Of a stretch of DNA of 52,960 nt, positions 42,223 through 50,243 are shown one piece after another. Both the position numbers and the translations under genes were made by a program. Below the pieces are notes generated by a model. That model had not been told where the DNA came from and made no database searches. It worked only from the letters and a program-made list of their open reading frames with translations. The DNA comes from Saccharothrix longispora. Lineage in GTDB: Bacteria; Actinomycetota; Actinomycetes; Mycobacteriales; Pseudonocardiaceae. The stretch lies in the NCBI RefSeq assembly GCF_030852425.1, contig NZ_NSDM01000029.1, positions 1 to 52,960 on the forward strand, written 5' to 3'. Each line of letters begins with the position of its first letter. Position 1 is the first letter of the stretch.

Positions 42223-44163
42223 GTGCGCAACAGGAGCCCGGTCCGCGGCATCGCGGGCCTGACGACGTTGACCACCGCGGTGTCCGCGGGTTTGCTCGTG
42301 GGGGTCGCGCCGGCCGCCGCGATCTTCGGAACCGCGGACATCAAGCCGATCGAGAGCAACATCGCGGCCAAGCCCTGGAGCTCGGCGACGGCGAGCAGCG
42401 GTTCGTCGAGCGCCGGACTGGCCGTCGACGGCGATCCGACGACGTCGTGGTACCCCGATCGCGTCGGTTCCCGGCAGTGGCTCACCGTCGACCTGGGCGG
42501 CGCCTACGACAACCTGCGCAAGGTCGAGGTGCTCTTCCCCGACCGGGACGCGGTCCACCGCTACGTCGTCGAGGCGTCGCCCCGACGGCCACCGGTGGAA
42601 GGCGATAGCCGACAGGTCCCACAACCGGACCGCCTCGCGCGGGGAGGTGCACCTGTTCACCCGGCCTGGCACGCGCTTCGTCCGGTTGACGTTCACCGGT
42701 GTTCCGGGTCGTGCCCGGGCCGGTGTCAGCGAGCTCCAGGTCTTCGACTACCTGCGCGACGACCTCGTCCTCGGCGCCGACACGTCCTGGGTCGACGACC
42801 ACCAGGACCGGGAGTACTGGGTCGCCCCGCCGGCCGCCGACCGGGGCGCCGGGCCGCACCTGCTCGACGTGGCCCGGGACCGCGGCGTGCGGTACTCCCG
42901 GCTGCGCATCTTCAACGAGCCGCGCAGCGAGAGCACCGGCCAACCGACGCCGGTCCCGCGCCAGGGCCCACAGCGCTCACTGGCGTCGGCGCGTGGATCG
43001 AGCAGCGGGGGATGGGCCTGGGCATCGACTTCCACTGCGCGGACTCGTGGGCGGACCCGAGCAAGCAGCCGAAACCCCGTGCCTGGGCCGGACTGGAGTT
43101 CGAGGACCTGACCCGGTCGGTGTACGACTTCACCGCCGACTACCTGCACCAGTTGATCCGGCAGGGCACCACGCCGGACAAGGTCGCCGTCGGCAACGAG
43201 ATCGTCAACGGGTTCCTGTACGGCAGCGAGGCCGCCCTCATCGGCACGACGGACCCGCCGTACTTCGTCGACCAGGCCGACGTCTACCAGTCCAAGCCCG
43301 GCGGTGGCCTGTTGTGGCGGTACTGGGGCTCGACCGACCCGGCCGAGCAGCGGCTCCACGACCAGGCGTGGGACCGGTTCACCACCCTGGCCGCGTCGGG
43401 GATCAAGGCCGTGCGCGACGCGTCGCCGACGTCGAAGGTCGAGATCCACGTGATCGTCGGCAAGGACCGGCTGGCCAAGACCACGGAGTTCTGGCACCAG
43501 TTCCTCACCCGCGTGAAGGCCAAGGGCCAGAACCCCGACGTGCTGGCCATCTCGTACTACCCGGAGCGGCACGGCACTCCCGAGGCGCTGGACCCCAACC
43601 TGAACACCATGGCCACCACCCACCCCGGCTACGAGATCGAGGTCGCCGAAACCGCCTACCCCGCATCCGGTGGTGACGGTTCACCGATGCCGAACTCGCC
43701 CTTCCCGCGAACGGTCCAGGGACAGGCGGACGCCATCCAGCGGGTGTTCCAGGCCGCCAACGACGTGGTCGACAACCGCGGTGCCGGCGTGCTGGTCTGG
43801 GAACCGGCGGGGTTCCAGGCGATGTTCCGGGCCGTACCCGGGCCGGCGAACACGTGGGAGCCGCACGCCTCGATCGACGTCTTCAACGCCAGCCGCGCCG
43901 AGCGCGTCCTCCAGGACACCGCGTACACCGCCACCGCGGTGGGCACCGCCCCGAAGCTGCCCTCTTCCGTCCACCTGCTCACCACCGCGACCAACGAGAT
44001 CACCACCGTCCCCGTCCGCTGGCGACCGCTGCCACCCGGCGCGGGCGACGCGCCGGGTGAGGTGACGGTCACCGGCACGACCGGAGCGGGCCCGGTCACG
44101 GCGGTCGTCGACGTCGTGCCCCGACGCGGGAACCACGAGCGGTTCGACGCGGCCACGCCGTGA
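42223..44163 (+). CDS. GH53 arabinogalactan endo-beta-1,4-galactanase with two compensating frameshifts
   Basis: Starts at GTG 42223 behind GGAGG, with a signal peptide (TTLTTAVSAGLLVGVAPAAA). A discoidin/F5-8-like carbohydrate-binding domain follows (GLAVDGDPTTSWYPDRVGSR, QWLTVDLGGAYDNLRKVEVL). The GH53 barrel includes GMGLGIDFHCADSWADPSKQ, acid/base Glu326 in VGNEIVNGF, LAISYYPERHG and nucleophile Glu476 in VAETAYPASGG. It is secreted and hydrolyses the beta-1,4-galactan side chains of RG-I. One extra C at 42580-42583 and one missing base near 42990-42994 put residues of about 120-257 out of frame. The correct reading there includes RFVRLTFTGVPGRARAGVSE and VRYSRLRIFNEPRSESTGQP. Either a sequencing error or an inactive enzyme. 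Confidence 0.8.
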   Translation: MRNRSPVRGIAGLTTLTTAVSAGLLVGVAPAAAIFGTADIKPIESNIAAKPWSSATASSGSSSAGLAVDGDPTTSWYPDRVGSRQWLTVDLGGAYDNLRKVEVLFPDRDAVHRYVVEASPRRPPVEGDSRQVPQPDRLARGGAPVHPAWHALRPVDVHRCSGSCPGRCQRAPGLRLPARRPRPRRRHVLGRRPPGPGVLGRPAGRRPGRRAAPARRGPGPRRAVLPAAHLQRAAQREHRPTDAGPAPGPTALTGVGAWIEQRGMGLGIDFHCADSWADPSKQPKPRAWAGLEFEDLTRSVYDFTADYLHQLIRQGTTPDKVAVGNEIVNGFLYGSEAALIGTTDPPYFVDQADVYQSKPGGGLLWRYWGSTDPAEQRLHDQAWDRFTTLAASGIKAVRDASPTSKVEIHVIVGKDRLAKTTEFWHQFLTRVKAKGQNPDVLAISYYPERHGTPEALDPNLNTMATTHPGYEIEVAETAYPASGGDGSPMPNSPFPRTVQGQADAIQRVFQAANDVVDNRGAGVLVWEPAGFQAMFRAVPGPANTWEPHASIDVFNASRAERVLQDTAYTATAVGTAPKLPSSVHLLTTATNEITTVPVRWRPLPPGAGDAPGEVTVTGTTGAGPVTAVVDVVPRRGNHERFDAATP

Positions 44164-44319
44164 CCGGACACCCCGGCACACGACCTCGTCCGTGATGTCG
44201 ACCCCACGGCGACAGGAGCAGGCGAGGGCTCGCGTCCCCGGGCTGTGCGACTGCCGGGTGTCGGTCCTCGACCGGCACCCGGCACGACCGGACCACCTGG
44301 ATGAAGCACCGGAGGTGTT

Positions 44320-44640
44320 CGTCGGTGCGGAAGTCGCGGGTGCGCGCGTAGTGGATGCGGTGCTTCCTGATGCCGTCGAGGGTGGTGTTCGTGGCCCGGT
44401 AGACGACGTGGTCACCGGTCGCCGGGTTGCAGCGCGGGCGCGCCGTTGTTCAGGTGCGTCCAGCGCAGGCCGTCGCGGCTGTGCGCGAAGTAGATCTGCT
44501 CGCTGGTAGCGGACTCGCCGGTGAAGTGCGCCATCAGGTGGCCGGCGAACGGCTCCGGCGCCTCGGCGCACCGGTCGGTGGTCACCGGCCGGGACGTGAA
44601 CAGCAGGGCCGCGGCGTCGACCGGCACGCCAACCGCCCGG
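44320..44640 (-). pseudogene. GH43-like N-terminal fragment
   Basis: The minus strand reads PFAGHLMAHFTGESATSEQI then YFAHSRDGLRWTHLNNGAPA. After a frame change it reads DHVVYRATNTTLDGIRKHRI then HYARTRDFRTDEH. This is the blade-1/blade-2 region of GH43-type arabinosidases/xylosidases (YFA.S.DGL.W..LN.G.P; IHYA.T.DFR.F) with the active-site Asp segment deleted. It lies downstream of the PL11 gene in the same orientation, so a lost side-chain enzyme was once part of this operon. Confidence 0.5.
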
Positions 44641-44661
44641 GACACGGGTGACATCCCTTGA

Positions 44662-44830
44662 TCACGGGGCGAGGACGATCGGTGCGATGGTGCCGTCGTC
44701 GTCGAACGCCACGCGGTCGACGACCTCGTGGTTGGTGTCGTCGCCGGCGGGCACGGCAACGCGGTGGTGGGCGACGAGCCGGGTGTCGCTGCCCGGCGCG
44801 TCGAACCGGCCGAGGTGGTCGGCGTGCCGG
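44662..44830 (-). pseudogene. GH43-like C-terminal fragment
   Basis: The minus strand reads GRFDAPGSDTRLVAHHRVAV, PAGDDTNHEVVDRVAFDDDG and TIAPIVLAP, stopping at 44662-44664. Y/L-V-x-H-H/R-x-A-V-P-G-G-D followed by V-D-R-x-x-F-D-x-D-G-x-I-x-P is the usual end of GH43 arabinanase/xylosidase propellers. It precedes, rather than follows, the N-terminal fragment at 44320-44640, so two genes were involved or a rearrangement occurred. Confidence 0.5.
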
Positions 44831-44878
44831 TCGGCCGGATCGTGGCGCCGGCCGGTGGGCCGTGTGGGGGAGGATCGG

Positions 44879-44915
44879 CCCGGGCTGCCGCGGGAGACAC
44901 CCGCGGCAGCCCGGG
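44879..44915 (-). terminator. perfect 16-bp hairpin after the PL11 gene
   Basis: CCCGGGCTGCCGCGGG (44879-44894), 5-nt loop, exact complement 44900-44915. It lies 30 bases downstream of the PL11 stop on the minus strand. Confidence 0.8.
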
Positions 44916-44945
44916 CCTCGGTCCACCTGGTGGTGCCGGACCCGC

Positions 44946-47249
44946 CTACCTGGCTTGGTAGGTGATCCTCGGGCGGGGTGGGGTGGTCATGCCGTAGCCG
45001 ATGAAGTAGTCGACGTGGTGGGACTGGATGTAGCCCTTGAGGGTCATGGCGTTGCGGTAGGCGGGGTTGTGGGCAAGCGTGTAGAGCCTGGTGTTGCTGG
45101 GGCGGTCGGTGGTGAAGATGATCAGCTCGTTGAAGGCGGCGTTGGTGTAGAGGACCTCTTCGCGCCAGTCGCCGAGGATGTCGCCCTGCAGGACGGGGGA
45201 GTTGCCCTGGGCGGCGTCGACGGCGCCGTAGTTGGCGGTGGTGAGCAGGCGCGGCGTCCGGTTGGTGGGGGTGGGGTTGTTCGGGTCCCACTTCTCGAAC
45301 TTGCCGTCGTTGAGCAGTTCCATGCCGGTGTCGCCGTCCCAGTACAGGCCCAGTTGCGGCCAGGGCTGCAACGAGGTGTCGGAGTGGGTCAGCCGGTTGG
45401 TGGCGGCGTTGTAGACGCCGGAGAAGGCCCAGACCTCCATGCCGGGGTGGCGCGGGTCGATGTCGCCGGCCATGCCGCGGCCGACGTCCGCGGTGCCGGA
45501 CGCGGTGTGTCGCCAGCTGACGTTGCCGTTGGCGGCGTCGTAGTAGTAGTCGCGCAGGCCGCTGGGGTTGTCCTGCTGCACGCCGTAGCCCTCCAGCCCG
45601 GGGCGGTTGGGGTCGAGGTCGGCGATGTGGAAGCGGTCGCCGTGCACGACGCCGGCCGGGCCGAGGGTGTAGCGCAGGGTGCCGTTGCCGTTGAGCACGA
45701 ACCCGATCTCGGCGATCTCGTCGCGGCCGTCGCCGTCGACGTCGACGATGCGGGTGTTGTGGCCGTCGGGGAGGTCCTGGTTGCCGCGCAGGAACTTCCA
45801 CTGCATGGTCAACGCGCTGCCGGTGAACCGCCAGGCGGCGAACACGAGGTTGAAGCCGCCGTTGCCGATCCGGTTCTTCATGAACGCGACCAGGCTGGGG
45901 TTGGCGCCGTCGAGGTAGCCGACGCCGAAACGGGCGTACATCGGCCCGTCGGCCAGGTAGTCGGTCGGCACCGGGGCGGTGGCGCGGGGCGCGCCGGTCA
46001 TGCCGTCGAGGATGGCGATGTGCTGGCGGTTGTCGTTGCTGTCGGTGAACCGGACGCCGTCGCCGAAGGTGACGCCGTTGGCGATGCGGACGGCGACCTC
46101 GGCGCGGCCGTCGCCGTCGAGGTCCTGGACGGTGACGCCGTCGTTGTGGCCGACGTTGACGGTGGAGGAGCCGCCCTCGATGTTGTTCTGGTTGGTGCTG
46201 TTGGGGCCCATGTCGACCTGCCAGAGGAACCGGCCGTCACGGCGGTACGCCTCGATCTTCTGCGGCGAGGTCTGCCGGTCGAGCACGTAGTCGTACTCGC
46301 CGTCACCGTCGAGGTCGCCGACCCACAGGAACTTCACCGCGCCGCCGGCGCGCAGCGGCACCCGGACCACCGGCTCGGTCGCGGCGTTGGCGCGCAGGCT
46401 GAACGCACCGCTGGGCGCCTGCTCCACGCCACCCACCACCGGGCGGACCCGGTAGCTGTTGGACTGCGACAGGTTCGCCGTCGAGTCGGTGTAGTTGGTG
46501 CCACCGGTCAGCACGGACCCGTTGAGCTTGACCTCCGCGCCGCCGCCGGTGGAGCGGTAGACGTCGAACCCGATCCCGGCCGGGTCCAAGCCCAGCAACC
46601 GCCAGGAGACCATCACCTGGTTGCTGCCGGAACGCACGGCCACCACACCGCGGTCCAGGCCCTCCATCCTGCGGCCCTCACCGGGCGGGGTGGTACCGCC
46701 GTCGACCTCGACCATCCGCCACTGCTGGTTGATCCCACCGTTGTCGGTGTACTGCGAGATGCGGCCACCGTCGGCGGTGGACCGCTCCCACACGTCCATC
46801 GCCTTGCCGCTGTTGCGGTTGACCAGCTTGACGTGCCCGCTGTCGGTGTCGAGCACCCGCCACTGCTGGTTGGCGGCGCCGGTGTCAGGCCACTGGACCA
46901 GCTCGGCGCCGTCGGCTGTGGACCAGTCCAGCACGTCGACGACCTTGCCGGAGTGGCGGGCCTTGAGCCGGTAGTAGCCGTCACCGGAGGGCAGGAACCG
47001 GAACTGCTGGTTGGCCTGGTTCAGCGGTGCCCACTGCTGGACGCACGCGCGGTCGGCGGTGGACTGGTCGTACACGTCGACCGCTTTGCCGCTGTGCCGC
47101 GAGACGAGCTGGTACCACGCGTTGGTGTCGATGGTGGCCGCGGCGGCAGGGGTCGAGGCGACTGCCGCCGCGACACCTGCCACGACGACCATCACGGTCG
47201 CCAGTACGGTGGCGCGCCATCTCCGGCGTGCCGGGTTCGAGCGGATCAC
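44946..47249 (-). CDS. PL11 rhamnogalacturonan lyase with N-terminal ricin (CBM13) domain
   Basis: A 767-aa secreted protein from GTG 47249 with GGGAG upstream. The signal peptide ends near TPAAAA. Residues of about 40-180 form a beta-trefoil with three QxW repeats (TADRACVQQWAPLNQANQQF, AELVQWPDTGAANQQWRVL, GRISQYTDNGGINQQWRM). The PL11 beta-propeller covers about 195-767: MEGLDRGVVAVRSGSNQVMV, SWRLLGLDP, WVGDLDGDGEYDYVLDRQTS, TVQDLDGDGRAEVAVRIANG, DVDGDGRDEIAEIGFVLNGN, QGDILGDWREEVLYTNAAFN. DxDGDG loops bind calcium, as in YesW/YesX-type enzymes that cleave the rhamnose-galacturonate backbone. It is the endo-acting partner of the exo-lyase at 31703. Confidence 0.92.
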   Translation of the reverse strand: MIRSNPARRRWRATVLATVMVVVAGVAAAVASTPAAAATIDTNAWYQLVSRHSGKAVDVYDQSTADRACVQQWAPLNQANQQFRFLPSGDGYYRLKARHSGKVVDVLDWSTADGAELVQWPDTGAANQQWRVLDTDSGHVKLVNRNSGKAMDVWERSTADGGRISQYTDNGGINQQWRMVEVDGGTTPPGEGRRMEGLDRGVVAVRSGSNQVMVSWRLLGLDPAGIGFDVYRSTGGGAEVKLNGSVLTGGTNYTDSTANLSQSNSYRVRPVVGGVEQAPSGAFSLRANAATEPVVRVPLRAGGAVKFLWVGDLDGDGEYDYVLDRQTSPQKIEAYRRDGRFLWQVDMGPNSTNQNNIEGGSSTVNVGHNDGVTVQDLDGDGRAEVAVRIANGVTFGDGVRFTDSNDNRQHIAILDGMTGAPRATAPVPTDYLADGPMYARFGVGYLDGANPSLVAFMKNRIGNGGFNLVFAAWRFTGSALTMQWKFLRGNQDLPDGHNTRIVDVDGDGRDEIAEIGFVLNGNGTLRYTLGPAGVVHGDRFHIADLDPNRPGLEGYGVQQDNPSGLRDYYYDAANGNVSWRHTASGTADVGRGMAGDIDPRHPGMEVWAFSGVYNAATNRLTHSDTSLQPWPQLGLYWDGDTGMELLNDGKFEKWDPNNPTPTNRTPRLLTTANYGAVDAAQGNSPVLQGDILGDWREEVLYTNAAFNELIIFTTDRPSNTRLYTLAHNPAYRNAMTLKGYIQSHHVDYFIGYGMTTPPRPRITYQAR

Positions 47250-47614
47250 GGAGCTCCCTTTCGGTGGTCGAGGACGTGTCGTGTCGGCATCCGGCTGTCA
47301 GCGGCCGGTCGGCATCCGTGTGGTCGGACCACCTCGGTAGGAGACCTGGTTGCTCGCGGCGGTGGCGGCCGCCGCCACTCCGCTGCTGGTGGCCCGAAGG
47401 AGAAGCGCGCCTGCGGTGCGCGGGTGCGCGTCCACCGGATCAGGTCGACGTTGCTGTCGCGGATCATTCGCCCGCCGGCCGCGGAGCCGGTCGTGAGCAG
47501 TCCGGAGTGCGGGTCGCGGTACCGGGCCAGGTACCACTCGCGGTCCCGGCGCGCGGCGTGATGGCGGGTCGGACCGCAGCCGGCTGGCGACGAGTACACG
47601 ATCGCCCGCGGTTA

Positions 47615-47628
47615 TGTTAGCGCTAACA
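47615..47628. promoter_or_regulatory. perfect palindrome TGTTAGCGCTAACA
   Basis: A LacI-family-style 14-bp dyad with central CG, 366 bp upstream of the PL11 start. A related imperfect copy lies at 47923. The sequence differs from the GTAAAC operators, so a second regulator is likely. Confidence 0.65.
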
Positions 47629-47849
47629 AGTATCGGCGACCAGGGTCGGCCCTCAGAGTGAACCACTCCTGTGGAGAGAGGTTCGACAAAGAGATTCCGA
47701 GTTGTGGCTGCTGGAGCACGGAGGCTGTGCGAGCAGCCTTCACGTCATGCGAATACGACTCAAACGGCAGGATTGCACAGTTCTGCGCATGTCGCCTCCT
47801 TGCGACCGGGACCCTGAGCGTCCATCGCCACGTGTCGATCTGTGCGAGC

Positions 47850-47863
47850 TGGGAGCGCTCCCA
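47850..47863. promoter_or_regulatory. CebR-box-like operator TGGGAGCGCTCCCA
   Basis: A perfect 14-bp palindrome identical to the CebR operator known from Streptomyces cellulose/cellobiose regulation. No cebR gene is in the window. It lies midway between the PL11 and GH43 genes. Confidence 0.7.
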
Positions 47864-47922
47864 GGCGGCCGTGGCGCAAGGTTTCGACGTTGACAAGACC
47901 AGTGAGGCCGGTAGTGGAATAC

Positions 47923-47935
47923 GTTAGCGTTCACA
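47923..47935. promoter_or_regulatory. operator-like GTTAGCGTTCACA
   Basis: The left half matches the TGTTAGCGCTAACA palindrome at 47615 (GTTAGCG); the right half is degenerate. Confidence 0.4.
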
Positions 47936-48066
47936 ACCAACGCTGGAGATCGTGCGTTGTTCGATCGGGTCGCACCTCGTGCCGGCGTGATCGGCCGTCG
48001 TCTGTTCGTCACGTCGGCCTCCCGTCGTCATCGGCGGTCGCCTGGTGGGGGCGAGGTCAACAAAAC

Positions 48067-48079
48067 ATAAAGCGTTTAC
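48067..48079. promoter_or_regulatory. LacI-type operator ATAAAGCGTTTAC
   Basis: A near-dyad of the GTAAACSGTTTAC type used elsewhere in the locus, 268 bp before the GH43 start. Confidence 0.55.
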
Positions 48080-48135
48080 CTGGAGTCGTCAACCCTTTGA
48101 CCGCCCCGGATCATTGCCTCTACCGTAGATGCGCA

Positions 48136-48147
48136 GTAAACGTTTAC
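48136..48147. promoter_or_regulatory. LacI-type operator GTAAACGTTTAC
   Basis: A perfect 12-bp palindrome, the most symmetrical member of the operator set, 200 bp before the GH43 start and 57 bases after the preceding site. The spacing of the two copies would allow cooperative binding or looping. Confidence 0.65.
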
Positions 48148-48346
48148 ACGGCAAGCCGTCGGTCCACGCGGCATCGGATCGACCGTCGCCCGAGGACGGC
48201 GCAGTCCGGTGCGTGGACTCGCCGGGAGGCGGGGGCGCGCGATAGGTCCCGCTCGCGGGGAGGTGCGGTTGGCGGTGCGTGGAGAACGGGCTCCGGAGGA
48301 GTCCGCTTAGTCGGCTTTCGACCCGTTTCGTGATCAGGAGTCACCC

Positions 48347-49549
48347 ATGATGCTTGTCCGTCGGCACAGCGTGGTCCGGCGAGCCCTGGCGCTGGCTGCG
48401 GCGTTCGTTGTCGCCGTGTCCGTGATCGTGGCGGGCCAGGACCGCGCGGACGCCGCACCCGGCCCGTCGTTCACCAAACCGGCCGTGCCCGCGCCCAACA
48501 GCGCCGACCCGACGTTGGTGCAGCACAACGGCCAGTACTACTACGTGGCCACCACGTGGACCTCCGACATCCTGATGCGCCGGTCCTCCACCATCGTCGG
48601 GCTGCGCAGCGCCCCGGAGACGCGGATCTTCACCTCCACCCGGAACGAGGGCTGCTGCACGATGTGGGCCCCGCACCTGGAACAGATCGACAACCGCTGG
48701 TACGTCTACTACTCGGTCGAACCCAGGTCGGGCTACGGACAACGGCGCACCCACGTGCTGGAGAGCGCGGGCAACGACCCGGCCGGCCCTTACACCTACC
48801 GGGGCATCCTGAACCTGATGCCGGACAACGGGTGGGCGATCGACGGCGCGGTCCTCAAGCTCAACGGCGCGTTGTACTTCCACTTCTCGGCCTTCCACGC
48901 CGACGGGCTGCAGTCGCTCTACATCGCGCCCATGAGCTCCCCGACCTCGGTGTCGGCGCACGGCACCCGGATCTCGGCGCCGACGCCGGCGTGGGAACGG
49001 CAGGGGCAGCCGGTCAACGAGGCGTCCTTCGCCCTGCAGCGCGACGGCCGCACGTTCCTGACCTACTCGGCCAGCTACTGCGGCACGGCGGACTACAAGC
49101 TGGGCATGCTGGAGTACCGCGGTGGTGACCCGCTGACGCGGAGCTCGTGGACGAAGCACGCCAACCCGATCTTCCAGCGCAACAACGCCGCGGGCGTCTA
49201 CGGTCCCGGCCACCACTCGTTCTTCACCTCACCGGACGGCACCGAGACCTGGATCGCCTACCACGCCAACTCCTCGGCCTCCCAGGGCTGCGGCACCACC
49301 CGCACCACCCGGGTGCAGAAGATCTCCTGGAACGCCGACGGAACCCCCGACCTCGGCGTCCCGATCTCCACCTCCACGGTCCTCGCCGGCCCTTCGGGGG
49401 AGACCGGGGGGTCCACCCCCCGCGTCCGCATCCGCAACCGCCACAGCGGCCTCTGCCTGGACGACTACGACTTCGTCACCACGCCGGGTGCCGAGGTCCG
49501 GCAGTGGACCTGCAACGGTCAGACCAACCAGCAGTGGGTGGTCGGCTGA
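48347..49549 (+). CDS. secreted GH43 alpha-L-arabinofuranosidase-like enzyme with truncated ricin repeat
   Basis: A 400-aa protein from ATG 48347 with GGAG upstream. Signal peptide to about residue 37 (AGQDRADA-APG). The five-bladed GH43 propeller has the three catalytic acids visible: Asp54 in NSADPTLV, Asp166 in GWAIDGAVLK and Glu225 in PVNEASFALQ. It resembles actinomycete GH43 (subfamily 26-like) exo-1,5-alpha-L-arabinofuranosidases that release arabinose from RG-I arabinan. The C-terminus, VRIRNRHSGLCLDDYDFVTT ending QWTCNGQTNQQWVVG, is a single ricin (CBM13) repeat; three are normal, so the binding domain is truncated. Two GTAAAC-type operators and a CebR-like box lie upstream. Confidence 0.82.
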   Translation: MMLVRRHSVVRRALALAAAFVVAVSVIVAGQDRADAAPGPSFTKPAVPAPNSADPTLVQHNGQYYYVATTWTSDILMRRSSTIVGLRSAPETRIFTSTRNEGCCTMWAPHLEQIDNRWYVYYSVEPRSGYGQRRTHVLESAGNDPAGPYTYRGILNLMPDNGWAIDGAVLKLNGALYFHFSAFHADGLQSLYIAPMSSPTSVSAHGTRISAPTPAWERQGQPVNEASFALQRDGRTFLTYSASYCGTADYKLGMLEYRGGDPLTRSSWTKHANPIFQRNNAAGVYGPGHHSFFTSPDGTETWIAYHANSSASQGCGTTRTTRVQKISWNADGTPDLGVPISTSTVLAGPSGETGGSTPRVRIRNRHSGLCLDDYDFVTTPGAEVRQWTCNGQTNQQWVVG

Positions 49550-49904
49550 CCGACGGGCGGTCGAGCCGGGCCGCTTGAACGATCGGAAGTCCTCGTCGAC
49601 AGTGCGGTGCGGCTGCGCGGTCGGCGAGCGTCACCCCGGTGACCGGTTCCACCGGCCGGCACGTCGACTTCGCCTGTGCCGCAAAGCACCCACGGTTCCG
49701 TGCCCGGCAGATCCGGTTCGACCGGCTCCCCGTCTGAACCGCCATCGCATCAGGCCGCCGAGCGCGCCTCGCCTCTCCGCGCGGAAGTGCGATGACCGTC
49801 GGGCGGTTCACACCGACAACATCGCCGCGTCGACCGCGGTGAAGCGGCGAGCACTGACACACGACCTCCCTGCGAAACCTGCGTTCCGGCCGGGCTCCCC
49901 ATCT
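49550..49904. other. stretch without intact gene
   Basis: About 355 bases after the truncated GH43. A short frame reads GRHVDFACAAKHPRFRARQI then RFDRLPV and stops at 49738; it may be debris. The body of the enzyme that once carried the downstream CBM35 remnant seems to have been deleted here. Confidence 0.4.
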
Positions 49905-50232
49905 CGAACCAGGCGGGCTTCTCCGGCACCGGGTTCTGCAACGGCACCGCCGCCGTGGGCGCGTACGCCCAGTTCACCGTCACGACATCGACAGCCGGTA
50001 CGACGACCTCGCGATCCGCTTCGCCAACGGCCACAGCAGCGGGACGCCGCGACCGGCGAACCTCGTGGTCAACGGGTCCGTGTCCGGAACGGTCTCGTTC
50101 GAGCACACCGGTACCTGGACGGCCTGGACCACCAAGACCTCCACCGCCTCTTCGAACGCCGGGAGCAACACCGTTCGACTGGAACCGACCACCGCCGACG
50201 GCCTGCCCAACATCGATCACCTCACCCTGTGA
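49905..50232 (+). pseudogene. orphan CBM35-like module, remnant of a deleted CAZyme
   Basis: The plus strand reads ISNQAGFSGTGFCNGTAAVG then AYAQFTVT. After a frame change comes LAIRFANGHSSGTPRPANLV, VNGSVSGTVSFEHTGTWTAW and NTVRLEPTTADGLPNIDHLT, stopping at 50230-50232. This closely parallels the CBM35 at the end of the next gene (52120-52478), at both DNA and protein level. It has no start codon or catalytic domain of its own. It ends 11 bases before the next GH43 start, so the lost gene lay immediately upstream in tandem. Confidence 0.75.
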
Positions 50233-50243
50233 AAGGCGCCAAG

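Larger units (their letters stand above)
47250..48346. promoter_or_regulatory. 1.1-kb regulatory region between PL11 and GH43 genes
   Basis: Apart from the five operator-like sites listed separately, I see no intact gene. A minus-strand stretch at about 47430-47560 reads WYLARYRDPHSGLLTTGSAA then GGRMIRDSNVDLIRW and is protein-like but unidentified, perhaps a decayed gene. Both divergent promoters must lie here. Confidence 0.5.

Noticed and set aside
44658..47561. 967-codon open frame on the plus strand
   Set aside because: Antisense to the PL11 gene. Its Val/Gly/Asp-rich sequence mirrors the repeated DxDGDG calcium loops on the coding strand.
49488..50243. Upstream extension of the last GH43 gene (252 extra codons)
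   Set aside because: The extension runs through the CBM35 remnant out of frame. A signal peptide and ribosome-binding site place the real start at ATG 50244.
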